A DNA stretch of 64,000 nt, taken from Notospermus geniculatus (lineage: Eukaryota > Nemertea > Pilidiophora > Heteronemertea > Lineidae). The stretch is taken from the NCBI GenBank assembly GCA_002633025.1, contig NMRB01000224.1, positions 414,558 to 478,557 of the forward strand. Reading direction: 5' to 3'. Positions 1 through 11,361 of this stretch are shown piece by piece (within the stretch, counting starts at the first letter, position 1; each line of letters starts with the position of its first letter). The notes beneath the pieces were generated by a model. That model had not been told where the DNA came from and made no database searches. It was given only the letters and a program-made list of their open reading frames with translations. The position numbers and the translations under genes were made by a program.

Positions 1-749
1 TACTGCGGGGGCGCTGATGGTTGGGCCTTTTCCGCTTCGCTGATTTATGCTGATTGGCCATGTGCTAGGTGCGATAAGGCCTATACTTGACTTGACCCCA
101 GTGCCAGTGCCGACTGTCAATCTATGCTATCTGTGTGTGTAGCCTAGGTAGGCCTGTACTGCATGTACTGTGTCTGTGTGGTGTGTGTGCCAGTGGCAGT
201 GCAGTCATGGCAGTGCCAGTGGCAAAAGTAAGTGCAGTGTTTCATAATTTTTTCATCTCCCATTCCCAGTCAAAAACTCACATGATATATCGGCAACCAA
301 GCACCATTTTCATCGAACTGCTGGAACTCTTGTTCCAGAAGACTGGGGGGCCTTTCTGTATCGCTCATTGCATTGTTTACGTGTCGAAAAGTGGAACAAA
401 TATCAGAGAATAAACGCGAATGAGATTCAACTTGATCACATTATACCACTACAGAGCATGCGCCGGATCAGACTAGTTCTTTAACTTGTAGTCCACAGTC
501 TGATTCCACTGGCCACCGCCAGATGACGCCAGGTCCCGGAGCGTTGCGAGGGCTGATTACCAGCAAACGTAAAACACGACACGTCATCTGAATGGACTTT
601 ATAGTCAGTAGTTAGCAAATGAAACATCATAGAATACAAGAAAATATATTTTGAGTAACAATATGGACTTTGTGTAACTAAGGCAAGAATATAAACTTAG
701 TACGAATCGCCTACTTTCGCTTGTCTTAGAATGAACTGCTGGATTCATC
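1..749. other. Left-edge non-coding DNA
   Basis: No exon with credible splice sites or protein similarity was recognised on either strand. The stretch is rich in GGCCTA and short TG-rich runs. The short open frames here have no recognisable domain. Confidence 0.5.
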
Positions 750-900
750 TAATTTGCATATCAAAATGAGAAATCATGAAAAATCAATAATGCCCAAATT
801 CATGACGTCACACACAATTTGCATATCATAATGAGTAATCATGAAATCAATTAGTTTCTCAAGTTGGTTAACTGACGTCAGAACTAAGGTTCATGACGTC
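750..900. repeat. About 70-bp tandem repeat ending at the assembly gap
   Basis: The block 'AATTTGCATATCA...AATGAG...AATCATGAAA' occurs at about 751 and again at about 820. 'TTCATGACGTC' occurs at about 800 and again at about 890. The array runs straight into the run of Ns, so the true copy number is hidden by the gap. Confidence 0.7.
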
Positions 901-1025
901 NNNNNNNNNNNNNNNNNNNNNNNNNNNNNNNNNNNNNNNNNNNNNNNNNNNNNNNNNNNNNNNNNNNNNNNNNNNNNNNNNNNNNNNNNNNNNNNNNNNN
1001 NNNNNNNNNNNNNNNNNNNNNNNNN
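901..1025. other. Assembly gap (125 N)
   Basis: A run of 125 undetermined bases lies between a tandem repeat on the left and the end of a transposon on the right. Single-N gaps also occur at about 30452, 34533 and 52265. Confidence 0.99.
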
Positions 1026-1027
1026 TA

Positions 1028-2270
1028 CAGGGTTCTTCCCCTTGGTTGGAAACTTTTTTCCATGACTTTTCCATGACTATTCCATGCTCAAAACTTAAAA
1101 TTCAATGACCTTTTTAATGCAAAATATCATCACCGAGGCAATAAAAAGCACACTTCAAAATGTTATGAAACCCTCCTTTCCTTGTTCTGACTTCATAAGG
1201 TGCATTTCGATTTACATGTAGTGTCAACACCTACCAGCATTGTCACACTGCATATTGACAACACTGCATATTGTGAAGTATTTTTCAGTGAGACATCCAA
1301 AATCATCTAGGTCGTGCAAACCAGTGTTGCTTACCTTGGCAGAAAATCTGTAGTTTTAGTAAATTCCCCCAAGTTGTTAGTATTTCCCGAAGTTGTGAGT
1401 TCTGTTTTCAAACAATTAATCATGTCCATCTTTCTCTTGCTCTCTATTTTAATTTTTGGCATGTGCTGCCTAGGACATGTCCTGCTTCAGGAATCAAAGG
1501 GTTAAATCACAGTAGGTGTAGGGCCTACTGTAGGCTAAACAATTCATGGAGAGTGCTGAACTTCTGAGTACATGTATACTGATCAGAGTCTATGTGTTAC
1601 AATCATAAATATCATCAGTGATGAAGGCGTTAAAACTTCAAATGTGGTCAGGTTGGAATGGGTTAAAAAGGACAGATTTCCAACTAAAGCTATATGTAAT
1701 GCCAATCCCTTGTAAAAACGCCCAACACCAATACAAGTATCATTTTGTATTATGACCATCTTATTAGCTGATATAATTCAATGCAGTTGAGTATCAGATC
1801 CATGGGCCTCTAGTTATAGCATTTTCCCGCCCAAAAGATCGTCAATACCATGCGGCGAAGGCCTGCGGTCTGAGGTCAGATTTCAGTCATTCAAGTAAAT
1901 ATCTGTTTGCTGGAAAGAAATTGGCAAACGAATTTGGTATGACTGGAAAGAGCATTCTTCCTGGATTTGAGCCAAATAAATTATTGAGGAATGCAAGCAG
2001 AGGTTTGGGAGAAATGGACTTGGAAATATAACGATCTCTGTCAGATTGAAATGCTGAGTCGCGCCGGTGGCTGATTGCTGCCGAAGTAACATAACAACGC
2101 AGTTTGAGAAATCGTGATTGAAATTTTCATTTCAACAACGTGGTACAATTTCCATGACTTTTCAAGGACCTCAGACAAAATTTCTGAATTTTCCATGACT
2201 TTTCCAGGCCTTGAGAAGAAAAGTGAAATTCCATGACTTTTCCAGGTTTTCCATGACCGTACGAACCCTG
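1028..2270. mobile_element. hAT-like non-autonomous DNA transposon
   Basis: The element starts CAGGGTTC and ends GAACCCTG. Both ends carry runs of 'TTTTCCATGACTTTTCCA', in the same orientation inside the left end and before the right end. CAGGGTTCGTAC-type termini with 'ccatgacttttcca' arrays are a familiar hAT-type pattern in animals. No transposase is encoded. The left target-site duplication is lost in the gap, so the family call rests on the termini alone. Confidence 0.7.
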
Positions 2271-2485
2271 TGTGTCGCTTATGTCATGTCAAAAAATGGC
2301 TCAAAGGCATAGCTGGAGACAAATTGTACTCAATTATCATTGGTAACGGCCTCAAACCCAATGGGAGAAGACATTACTAGAGTAGAGGTGAATCCATGGG
2401 TTACAGTGAAGAGACAGGGAGCAAGAATGGCCTGAGGTCAGGTCAAAAAGATAACTGATGAAACCTGTCAAATATACATGAAGCT

Positions 2486-2491
2486 TTTATT
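2486..2491 (-). terminator. Candidate distal poly(A) signal AATAAA
   Basis: TTTATT on the plus strand reads AATAAA on the minus strand, downstream of the receptor stop codon. It was chosen because no further minus-strand exon lies beyond it. The position is inferred from the motif only. Confidence 0.4.
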
Positions 2492-4000
2492 GCAAATTCT
2501 CTTTATATACACAATTATAAAGAATCTGAAGGTGTGTTCCTCCCTATTTAACATCAACACATGGAATCTGGCAAACCTCCTGTCATGATGTGTATACAAC
2601 AGTTATAAAATACCAACAGGTCTGAAAGATGATGATATCCTAACACATTATTTGTGAATTTAAGGGTGAAACTCAAGCACTCAATTTGCAGCACTTAAAA
2701 TGTACATTCTATGGGCAGACTTTGACAACACCCTTACCCCTCAATGTGTCACATCCCATAGACATGATCAATAAATTAATATCCCAGCACAACAAAATTA
2801 GTGTAGCACACCTCCATTAGCATTCACTCAGTTTTCTGCTACATCCTTCACTTGAATTGAATGAATAGCCTCACTCCCATCTCATTCATCACTCATAAAC
2901 AATACACTTCACAGGGGTGAAGTTGGCCATTAAAAACAAACTTCCAATCCCACAACTGTCCCCATTTCGTGATTCCCACAAATGTGATTCTAAGAGTAGA
3001 GGTGAAAATGTAACCTCCCACACGAAGTCTGTTCACATGTGCTGAAAGTGATAATAAAAAAAGATACCCTGGAATATACAAGTACCAATATAAGAAACTG
3101 TATCACACTTTTCATTTAAACTCAATAATTCAAGCAATTTACACAGCGTTTAAAATAATCAGAATGAAATTTTACATCTGGTAAAGGTACATGTAATTAA
3201 ACTAACCATGAACTTATATGGTAATTAGAAATATAGCAAATAAGAAATGAAATATTTTTATACCACCTCTCAGTTTCATGTCTGAAAGATGACCTCCCGT
3301 TTTTACTTGGATAAATATTCTTGCCGCTATCGGTGTAGACCGGTGTTGGTCAGACATCCAGCATGTCAGTCAGTAAAACAACATGAACAGGGTGACTGAC
3401 AATGCTGTACAACAAACAGATGTTTCAATCTAGCTAGCTCATATAGTAGATGCGGACATCTACTCGGCTGTATTACCGGGTATATAGCGTGTCACACAAA
3501 TTGTGACCCATCAGAGAACTCTGGAGTATCTGTCATATTTGTTTGACATTTCTGACTTGACACCACAAAGATATGGGTCGCAAAGGTGTCATATCAGTCA
3601 CTGACAGTAGATAGCCTACTACATGTACAATAGTTTTACTTCAAATATTATGTTTGTTTACGGTAACTCTACCTTGCATCATCAATACTCCTGAAAGATA
3701 TCTGCCTTGCAGCAGTTCGACAAAACTGACACTGGACAGACATCTGCTCTGCATCAATCTGACACATATCTGTTGCACATCTGATACTCAACAGATATCC
3801 GTCCCGCATTAGTTTGACATTACTGCCTCCCCAAAGATATGCAGCAGTTGTGTACAATCTTCATGCTTCACACAGTACATGTCTGAAGGAACCCAAATCG
3901 ACAGGCTCACAATGGCCTGTCGTCAACTTCTCAAACATCAACCATCAAACTAGACCACATTGTAACACAGGTGTTCAAATCTACCAAAAATATACAATAA

Positions 4001-4006
4001 TTTATT
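4001..4006 (-). terminator. Candidate proximal poly(A) signal AATAAA
   Basis: An AATAAA hexamer on the minus strand, about 85 bases after the receptor stop codon. Use here would give a very short 3' UTR, an alternative to the distal site at 2486-2491. Confidence 0.3.
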
Positions 4007-4088
4007 CTCAAATTTTGTCATGGCCTTCGAGCTATGCTCCAGAAAGGCAGGAAAAAAACAGCACAAAAATACCAAATCTCAACCAAGG

Positions 4089-5041
4089 CTAAACCTTCGG
4101 CAGATTTTGTATAACATCTTGCTCAGTAATATTTTCATTTGAACAAGTAACATCTGTTAACTGCTGATGATTTTTTGGTGTTGGAAGGCACTCAGTAGAA
4201 TCCTCCACGTCAACCTTGTCTGACAGATCAGGTGTAGAACATCCAACAGGTGGCGCTGACTCATTTATATCAAGAGTGGATCCTGAAACATTCAATAACG
4301 ACACATCTGTGTCCGGGCCAGAGTCTACACTCTCTGAATCACAGTCCAATTTTCCAGAACACAAAGTTTCTCCCAACGGTTCATTCTCTGTATTAGTTTG
4401 AGACGTAGCGACGTTTGGTTCTGCGCCGCTTTCAACATGGTTATCCCGCGTCCACTGAACAGTTGTTCCTGATGATGAATGTGCCGATGATATATCTATA
4501 CATGATGTTGCATTTGGCGAGAGCTCTTCGTCCAGCTCTTGATTGTATGCTGCAGTGGATGGGCCAGGATTGGACGTATGAATCGAAATCAGAGTGGAAT
4601 CACAAGATGAATCACTTGTATCACTGTGCCGCCGGGATACTTGAGCTGGTTCTGCCACGCCGTTCTCCGTGACGCTGTTATCAGCACCCTCAGTTCTTCC
4701 ACCGGAGTCACTTCCTTCATCATCACCAGGGGGCACTAAGAGATCAACATCGGAACCGCTCCTGGATCTGTTTCCACGAAGATTACAGCTGGCTGATCGA
4801 ATTTGTGCAATAAACTCGCTGAACGGCCTTGACGTTCTCATCGCTTCTGTATAAGTAGGTGGCGCTTGACGTCTATTGAAATCTGCTTGGATGCGTGACA
4901 TCGGAGTCTCGTGTCTCGAACCATGATGTTCGTGGAAACGGACATAGAACAAGCGGATGATGCAGCCGATGGCGATGACAAGAAGGAGGGCACAAACGAG
5001 CGAGCCTATCACAGCAGCCAGAATCACACGCACCGAGGGAA
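4089..5041 (-). CDS. LRP12: LRP12-like exon 10: membrane span and cytoplasmic tail
   Basis: The exon follows the acceptor TTTTCTCTTCAG and enters in phase 1. Residues about 491-514 form the single hydrophobic span. The tail starts with basic residues and carries PPTY at residues 546-549, a PPxY motif of the kind bound by WW domains of NEDD4-family ubiquitin ligases. The remaining 250 residues are rich in Ser, Asp, Glu and Thr and look disordered. The exon ends at TAG, 4091-4089. Confidence 0.93.
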
Positions 5042-8000
5042 CTGAAGAGAAAATGGAGCAAATTCACAATATTATCTTCATCAAGTTCAACCACTTGCCT
5101 CCAAATCAGTCCCAGGTTTTTACATCAGTGTTGAAATCAAGGAAATTGCAGACCGTGCGTATTATGACCATAGTTGCAACGTCTGTCAGTTTTGGACTTG
5201 TATAGTAAAACAGGAAGAAACACCTGTGAAAACCCCGCTGTGCAGCATGGGAAACCATTTCAGTGGAAATGGGCATGAAGTGCAAGCCACTTTTTCTCAC
5301 CTGTGCAGTTTATCTCATCGCTATTGTCACCGCAGTCATCCCGTCCATCACATAACCATGATTCAAAAATACAACGGAAATTACGACAGAGAAACGTGCC
5401 GTTATATGTGTTGCAGATTTCAGGAGCTGAAAGAGAAACAAGTCCACTTGTAGTATTGGATTCAATCACGATTCACAAAAACAAGTTAAAATCACGAAAA
5501 TTGTTCGTATGTTCTCTTGCACAGATATTCCAGGAAGAGTTCTATGATCTACGAACTAATGTATACTGTTACATTGCTACACTGTGCAGCCATCCGAAAA
5601 GCTTCTTTCCAGTGACCTCGGTGTCTATTACCTAAAGCCTACTTACTGCAGTTCAACTCATCCTTGCTATTAAAACAGACAGCCATGCCGTTACAGTGGT
5701 CAGTCTCGGTGAAGCACTGATTCCCCGACCCACATGGATACTTCGTCGAGTCACATATGTCACAGCCTCGTTCATCAGAGCCATGATGTTGACAATCCCA
5801 AATCCAGTCACATTCATCTTTGTGGTTGTAGCAGTTATTTTCACCAATGCATTTGTTCTGGTTCGGCAAACAAATTCCTGAAATCCAATGCAATGATGAT
5901 AATATGAGAGTTTTGCCCTCCCAACGTCCGCTGTAGAGTTGTCGTGCAAGCTGTTAGCATCACTGATTCAATGACATTAGATGATTGGTTACGGTTTTGA
6001 ATTGAACCCACATTTCAAGAAAAGAAAGACAGTATTAACTCAACTACACCACTCTGGCACCAGTGGAAATTGTCCCAAATCAGCTATGAGGCTACATGGA
6101 TCAGAAGATACCTGTGCAGCCTGCACATCTGGCTACTCACCTTTCTGTTGAAATGACATATTGAAGCCTCGCTTGTTCAGATCCATCACATCATAACCGG
6201 AATGAAACTTGATGAAAACCAAGTTTGACAACGATTCCACTACCTTAGGCGGCTTCTGGTAGTAATTGTAAGATCCGATAACCTCACCCTCGGTTGTTTT
6301 CCCATCATAAAACGTGATCGAATCACCCTTGTTACTTGTACTGGGAGCCAAATCAAACGAGACGAACCGAAACTGAACAGTGTAGCCAGGGTTTACATGG
6401 ACTGTCCAGTTACAGTCCTTATTTTTTGGATATGTTGACTCATGATCATAATGCGGTGAAGTGATGTAACCCATTTCTGTGTTGAACTGTTCCCCACATA
6501 CACTTTCCTTAACTGGAAAAGATAGAAAAATTTCACATGAGTCTCCATTTTTTCAGAGTGTCAAATCTATTTTCAGTGGTGAGTGGGGTCAAATTATCCA
6601 TACTGATATCTTTCCGGGTAACTCTGATCATTGCCTATTATCATAAGTCGCTAACCAAGTACTGGTATTCAACACGAAAGAGGGACTTGCAATAGTACAA
6701 CCATACCACATGTCCGTTCATCACTTCCGTCAAGACAGTCCTCACTTCCATCGCACCAATACGCTTTTGGAAAGCATTCTATCTGCCAACGCCCCTTTGA
6801 CTTGCACATAAAATGTCCGGGACCACATCGGTTTCCATCTGAAAATGTATACCGTCAGAAGTACGTACACTGTACCACAAAATATGAAAATATCCTAAAC
6901 TAAAGATCTCCAGCCGTGAGGTATTCTGAAGACAGGGATGAAATCATACATGTAGTCACTACATACATGTAGTCACTACATACATACACGGTCTCCAGCC
7001 GTGAGGTATTCTGAAGACAGGGATGAAATCATACATGTAGTCACTACATGTACTACTGTGAGAAGACTTCAAAAACACTGAGTTGATGAGCAGGCCCAGC
7101 AAATCGGAGCTTGAAGTCAAGGAGGTTGAGAGCTGACTTACACCATGGTTGTTGACAGCCTGTTTCATCTGACCCGTCCCCACACTCTGATATCCCATTA
7201 CATTTCCAACTGCTACGGATACACTTTCTATTACGGCAGAGAAACTCGCCATGTGAGCAACGCTGAGCGGGCACGGGACCTGAAACAAGTCAAGCCGTAT
7301 TGGCAGGTAAAGGCTGGGTTCAAAAAGCAAGTGAAGTGAATGAAGTCAGGCCTCCATGGAGACCAAAAAAAGACAGATTTACAAATTTTATGAATAGGCT
7401 CTTCTTTTTCTAATACATTTATTCTGATACAACGCATTATGACACGCATGGGTTAATATAATGGTGTCAGGTACTTGTAGTACCGCACATGATTTGCTAT
7501 ACAATAGTACAAGTTATTTCTTCCCAAATGAATAGAGGCCATTATATGCATGCAGAACACTTTTGTAGAAATGAGGTCACCAGGTTTGACGTAAGTTGGT
7601 CAATAAACACTCGTGTATTGTTCGAGAATATGGAAATAAAATTCTCGGGTTTATTCTTGATCGGGTTGCGCAAGGAGGGCGTCGATGGGCAAGCATTTAA
7701 AAGAACATTTTAGAGACTACTAGTACTTGGTGTACAAATCTGGGGCCCTGGCTGGGACTCTAACTTGGTCTTCTGACACCCTCCACCTTGCCACCACCAG
7801 ACTACTAAATAAGGCCGCTGTCCCATACTGGACTTTTCTCACGTGAACTGGCTTTCTATGGGCAATTCAACCACAGAAATCTCTGGGCAGCCATTTGCTA
7901 TTGGACTCAGTGCAAGTCAAAAAGAGAGCAACAATTGTGAACTGCCTATTTTGAGAGTCAACTCACGTGAGAAAACTCAGTGCCCTCTTCTCCTGGCGCG

Positions 8001-9851
8001 AAACCTAAGACCTACCAGGTCTGATTCATCTACATTGTACTGGTACTTACTTATTATAAACTCCAAATCAAATCCCTTTCCTGGCAGGGATGTATTTGTT
8101 GTATAGAACCTGATCCAGACCAGCTCATTATTTGATGTGTATGGCCGTACTGAGGCCTTGGAGGCTGTACCGCACACCCTCATAAACGGCTTTGGACCAA
8201 TTGCGAGGTAGCTGTCACATTTATCACCAACCTTAGGGATCTCCAACATGTCAAATCTGGGAAAACAATGAGAACACCAATCAGAAAGAGCATAAAGCCA
8301 TACACCATTTTTGAGCCCAAGCTTGAACTGGCAAGGCATCACATTTTTTCAGCTGGATTTAAAAGTTGGGACCAATTTGGAATAATCCAATGGACTTCCT
8401 GGCTAACTTGGCCAGCTGTTCAACCATAATAAGCCAGGACAGACTATCTGTAACCTGAGATCAGGAATTCTTTGATGTGTTTTCCCAATGAAGAGAAGGA
8501 GAATGGATGTTGACTTCACCTCTGCACCACCATGGGACTCCGCCCCAAATCAGGTTTGACTGCAATAATGGCACAAAGGGGCTGTTCGTTTTCATCACTT
8601 GAGGAAACTGAGTCGTGATTCTCAGGAAAACGACATAAGCTATGCACTTGCAAATTGCAGGGATTATTTGTTGTGCTGTACAGAATAATCGCTGCAATTT
8701 GCAGCTTCATAGCTTTCTCCATTTTCTCAAGGATCACAACTCAGCCCCTTTTGAAATTACTCCCTGCTATGTGGGAGATGTAAATGTACACACTCTTTGA
8801 GATATCATTTGTACACAAAGGACTTACGTAATCGTGATATTTTGATTCTTCATCAAATACATGGACCAAAGCCGACACATAAAGGGTTGAAAGTAGTTTG
8901 GAAACCCTGGACTCTTGATTCTTCCAACATGCTGATTAAGAATCTGGTTTGGACAATGGCTGTAATCTAGAAAATTAAGATGAAAGGTGAGACCTTGGAG
9001 GAATTATACTGACAGTATAATTCCTCCAAGGTGAGACAATTATGTCATGAATCACTGAAGAGGATAAAGAACATGAAATAGAAATACTTAATAGAAATGG
9101 GTTTCTACGGTGAAAGACATCGCTTCCTCCCAGATTCGAACCCATGGACCCTCACATCAGGCATCAATCGCCAGCACGCCTTAACCACTAGGCCAAATCC
9201 CCATCTTCAATAAAAGATGGTTCAATGACCTATGTTATAAACAAGGCGTCCATCAGTACCCTGCGAGTAGTCCAAACAATCTCCAAATCCAAACAGTTTT
9301 ATGTTATGCAAGGGGTCACATATACATGTAAAGGAGATACAATTATTAAAGAACATGAAATAGAAATGCGTTTCTAAGGTGAAAGACATCGCTTCCTACC
9401 AGATTCGAACCCACGAAGAGGATATTACTATTAGACAGGATTAGGTTCACTTCTCATTCATTGACTAATTCAATAACCACTAGGTATCATGTTCTTACCT
9501 TCCCTCTGTGCATAACTGCTCATTACAGAACTTGCTAATATCACTGGAAAAGAAACATAGTAGGCGCCTACTTACTGGTACATGTAGATGAGAAAATAAA
9601 CAGTCAATGAGTCAGTCAAAACATGAGACTCTTAGATTCTTAATGACTATAAAGTATGGTCAATAAATACACAAGTCATATTGATTGTTTAGTGCAAATC
9701 AGGATTAGCATTTCCCACAAATTACTGAAACCAAAATCGACTTGAATATGAAGACAAAGATTATATGAGTAAACTGTAACTCACCAATGAACATTAGAAT
9801 GTGATATTTCCCCTGCCTTTGACGGGCACAAACGTGGTTTGAAATTTTCAT
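4089..9851 (-). CDS. LRP12: LRP3/LRP10/LRP12-type CUB-LDLa transmembrane receptor (complete, 10 exons)
   Basis: Coding exons on the minus strand are 9851-9785, 9543-9499, 8966-8828, 8256-8051, 7279-7142, 6838-6707, 6512-6141, 5877-5647, 5426-5301 and 5041-4089. All have GT/AG borders and matching phases, and together give 802 residues. Domain order is signal peptide, CUB1, LDLa1-2, CUB2, LDLa3-5, one membrane span and a 288-residue tail. This is the architecture of LRP12 and its relatives LRP3 and LRP10. The juxtamembrane '[16 protein letters not shown]' matches the conserved 'SRxEAEFxRREAPPSY' type segment of that subfamily. The likely role is an endocytic or trafficking receptor at the plasma membrane. 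The start at 9851 begins a good signal peptide; an in-frame ATG at 9926 would add 25 residues. Whether it is closest to LRP3, LRP10 or LRP12 cannot be decided by eye. Confidence 0.93.
5301..5426 (-). CDS. LRP12: LRP12-like exon 9: LDLa5
   Basis: One LDL-receptor class A module with all six cysteines and the calcium-binding acidic cluster ([16 protein letters not shown]). The acceptor is CTCTTTCAG and the donor is G|GTGAG. Both borders are phase 1, so the module can be skipped without a frameshift. Confidence 0.93.
5647..5877 (-). CDS. LRP12: LRP12-like exon 8: LDLa3 and LDLa4
   Basis: Two LDLa modules sit in one 231-nt exon, each with six cysteines. LDLa3 keeps GSDERGC. LDLa4 ends NSKDELNC, where the usual SDE has become KDE, so its calcium site may be weak. 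Both borders are phase 1. Confidence 0.92.
6141..6512 (-). CDS. LRP12: LRP12-like exon 7: CUB2
   Basis: A CUB domain running from 'ESVCGEQF' to 'GFNMSFQQ'. It has the first disulfide pair (CGEQ and DCNW) and the 'ITSPHY' motif, but no cysteine at the usual second pair around 'DSITFYDG...IGSYNY'. The exon is phase 1 on both sides. Confidence 0.92.
6707..6838 (-). CDS. LRP12: LRP12-like exon 6: LDLa2
   Basis: This 132-nt exon encodes an LDLa module with a slightly long middle loop ([11 protein letters not shown]) and a full calcium site, [10 protein letters not shown]. It lies between acceptor ACATTTTCAG and donor G|GTATGG, with phase 1 borders. Confidence 0.9.
6907..7055. repeat. 85-bp direct duplication in an intron
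   Basis: 'TCTCCAGCCGTGAGGTATTC' begins at 6907 and again at 6992. The following sequence, ending in TACATGTAGTCACTACAT, is shared. It lies in the intron between LDLa1 and LDLa2, about 85 bp downstream of the LDLa1 donor. Confidence 0.9.
7142..7279 (-). CDS. LRP12: LRP12-like exon 5: LDLa1
   Basis: An LDLa module with six cysteines and the calcium site [10 protein letters not shown]. The acceptor is CTTGTTTCAG. Of two possible donors, T|GTAAGT fits the phase of the next exon and was chosen. Confidence 0.93.
8051..8256 (-). CDS. LRP12: LRP12-like exon 4: second half of CUB1
   Basis: The exon continues CUB1 from '[20 protein letters not shown]' to 'GFDLEFII'. It carries the second disulfide pair (DKCDS and RVCG). 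It enters in phase 2 and leaves in phase 1. Confidence 0.92.
8828..8966 (-). CDS. LRP12: LRP12-like exon 3: first half of CUB1
   Basis: It encodes '[20 protein letters not shown]', a typical CUB start with the 'SPGFPNYF' motif and the first cysteine pair. The acceptor is ATTTTCTAG and the donor GTAAGT. It joins the next exon in phase 2 to give 'NITITFDML', completing the CUB domain. Confidence 0.88.
8992..9032. repeat. Perfect 20-bp inverted repeat with 1-nt centre
   Basis: The arm ACCTTGGAGGAATTATACTG at 8992-9011 is followed by one A and then its exact reverse complement at 9013-9032. 'AAGGTGAGAC' also occurs as a direct repeat at both edges. It lies in the intron upstream of CUB1. Confidence 0.97.
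9069..9205 (-). mobile_element. tRNA-derived SINE
   Basis: On the minus strand there is an A-box-like TTGGCCTAGTGGTTA at 9182-9196 and a B-box GGGTTCGAATC at 9133-9143, spaced as in a tRNA. The tRNA-like part continues into 'GAAGCGATGTCTTTCACC'. Partial relatives occur at 9350-9414 and near 12128-12190. Confidence 0.75.
9350..9414 (-). mobile_element. Truncated copy of the same tRNA-like SINE
   Basis: It repeats the body of the 9069-9205 element, including GGGTTCGAATC (reverse of 9402-9412) and 'GAACATGAAATAGAAATG'. It lacks the A-box half. Confidence 0.7.
9499..9543 (-). CDS. LRP12: LRP12-like exon 2: end of signal peptide
   Basis: A 45-nt exon between acceptor TTTCTTTTCCAG and donor GTAAGA. 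Spliced to exon 1 it completes the hydrophobic core '[18 protein letters not shown]', with a plausible signal-peptidase site after Ala34. Its small size makes it easy to miss, but its phases fit both neighbours. Confidence 0.8.
9785..9851 (-). CDS. LRP12: LRP12-like exon 1: start codon and signal peptide
   Basis: ATG at 9851 begins '[18 protein letters not shown]', a basic n-region before a hydrophobic stretch split by the donor G|GTGAGT. An upstream in-frame ATG at 9926 is possible. The inner start was preferred because it gives a signal peptide of ordinary length. Confidence 0.7.
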
Positions 9852-11360
9852 GACTGAAAGGATCCAACTCCATAATGGAGACGTCTTGAACAGCCACGAA
9901 AACAAGGAAGACGAACAGTGAACCATAGCAAATCCAACCCCACTATTCTGGGCACACCATTATCATATCAGTGTCAGTGACTGTAGAAACAAAAGTGAAG
10001 TACTAAAACTTAGTGTTAGCCTATGCAGCGAGACTCGGTCCTCGAAGTCGAGAGCTCCACTCACTCACTCCACTCCACTCCAGTCCAGAATCTCGTCTCG
10101 AGTAGCTAGGTTAGGTAGGCAGGGCTTCCAATGAAATGACCGATCGGATGATGCCTGACCGCGCAGTTAGTGGATAGGTAAATTACAGTCTCCTTATCCC
10201 AAATCTAGGCCTATTCACAATATCAGTCAGTCAGGCTGCTGGGCTGTTCAAGACCAAGGCCTATGATGTTGTAAGTACAGCGTGTACATGTAGTAGGCCT
10301 ACGTATGTAGATGTACATTGCTCTGCACTGTGTCTGTGTAGTGTGTGTGAACCAGGAAACGAAATGACCCTCAACTAAAACGACAAAATTTGAGTCCTGA
10401 TCGATCGAGCAGTTTTCCTCACATGGTTTTAAACGAATGTTCCATCAAATAGTAGTTGATCATCAAATGGCTGGAACAATAATACGGACGGAAAATGATG
10501 GTATTTCGTATCAGAATTAGGTTTCACAGTTCATATTTTCATTCAGTCGGCCATGTTTACAAGCTCTGTTGCTGATAATTGATCAAGACGTCCCATTCAT
10601 GAAGGATGAGCTTGGAGAAGTGATCGCTGTCTGGAGAGTGTGTTGGCCTGGTTCGATCACTTTACTCGCACAATTTGGTTAACCATCGTCTTTTCTATCT
10701 TCATACACAGAGAAAAAGGCTAAATTGTCTTTTAAAATTCCCTTTTGAATTGTTTTCGAATGATCTTTTGGCCAGTTGCGATGAAATTTGAGAATTTTCG
10801 ACACTCATTTGAAACATGGCGCTCTCCACTGACCAATGAAAAGGCAGCACTGGCTACAGCACCGGGTACCAGGCAATCGGGCGTTCAAGACCGGGATGTG
10901 GGCCGTCATGACAAAGTGATGAAGACGAGGCTGCTGGGAAACCCGACCTATTTTATCATATTGAGGAATGTTTTCATAAAACGTCTTAGAAAATCACCAT
11001 TTGAAATTATCTCCAGCAACGAAATTTGTAATGTCATAAAGATTTGGTAGGTATATATGCCACTCTTCATTGTTACTGTGGTTTCTTGTTGCGGTTCTGC
11101 TTTATTTGTTGAATAGAGAGTGACAGCTGGTAGGCTTGTGATTTGATGCACTGTCAGAAGCAGAAGCCAGCATATCATGCATATGACATGTATGACATGC
11201 ATGACATGTAGGCCCTAGGCCTGTTATGTATGATATTGATAGACTCTGCATTATTTTAGGCCTAGGAGAAGAAATTGAAATTGCACTGCAATTGCAGCTG
11301 TAGCAGTGTTTCCAAGGCTGTGTACAGATTGCAGATCAGGTGAGTGTAGGCCTAGGCCTA
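9852..11360. other. Intergenic region between divergent genes
   Basis: It probably contains the 5' UTR and promoter of the LRP12-like gene. It may also contain the untranslated first exon of the NO VEIN-like gene, whose first coding exon seems to have its own acceptor. No TATA box, exon or RNA gene could be assigned. A 101-codon open frame at 10745-11050 has no recognisable domain and was not called. Confidence 0.4.
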
Positions 11361-11361
11361 C

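Larger units (their letters stand above)
2271..4088 (-). other. Probable 3' UTR of the LRP12-like gene
   Basis: This stretch follows the TAG stop (4089-4091) of the minus-strand receptor gene and shows no coding exon. On the minus strand, AATAAA signals occur at 4001-4006 and 2486-2491. The second would give a 3' UTR of about 1.6 kb. Short open frames on both strands look incidental. Confidence 0.5.

Noticed and set aside
10745-11050. 101-codon plus-strand open frame in the intergenic region
   Set aside because: No recognisable domain, no convincing splice sites and no second exon. It could be part of an untranslated exon but cannot be supported as coding.
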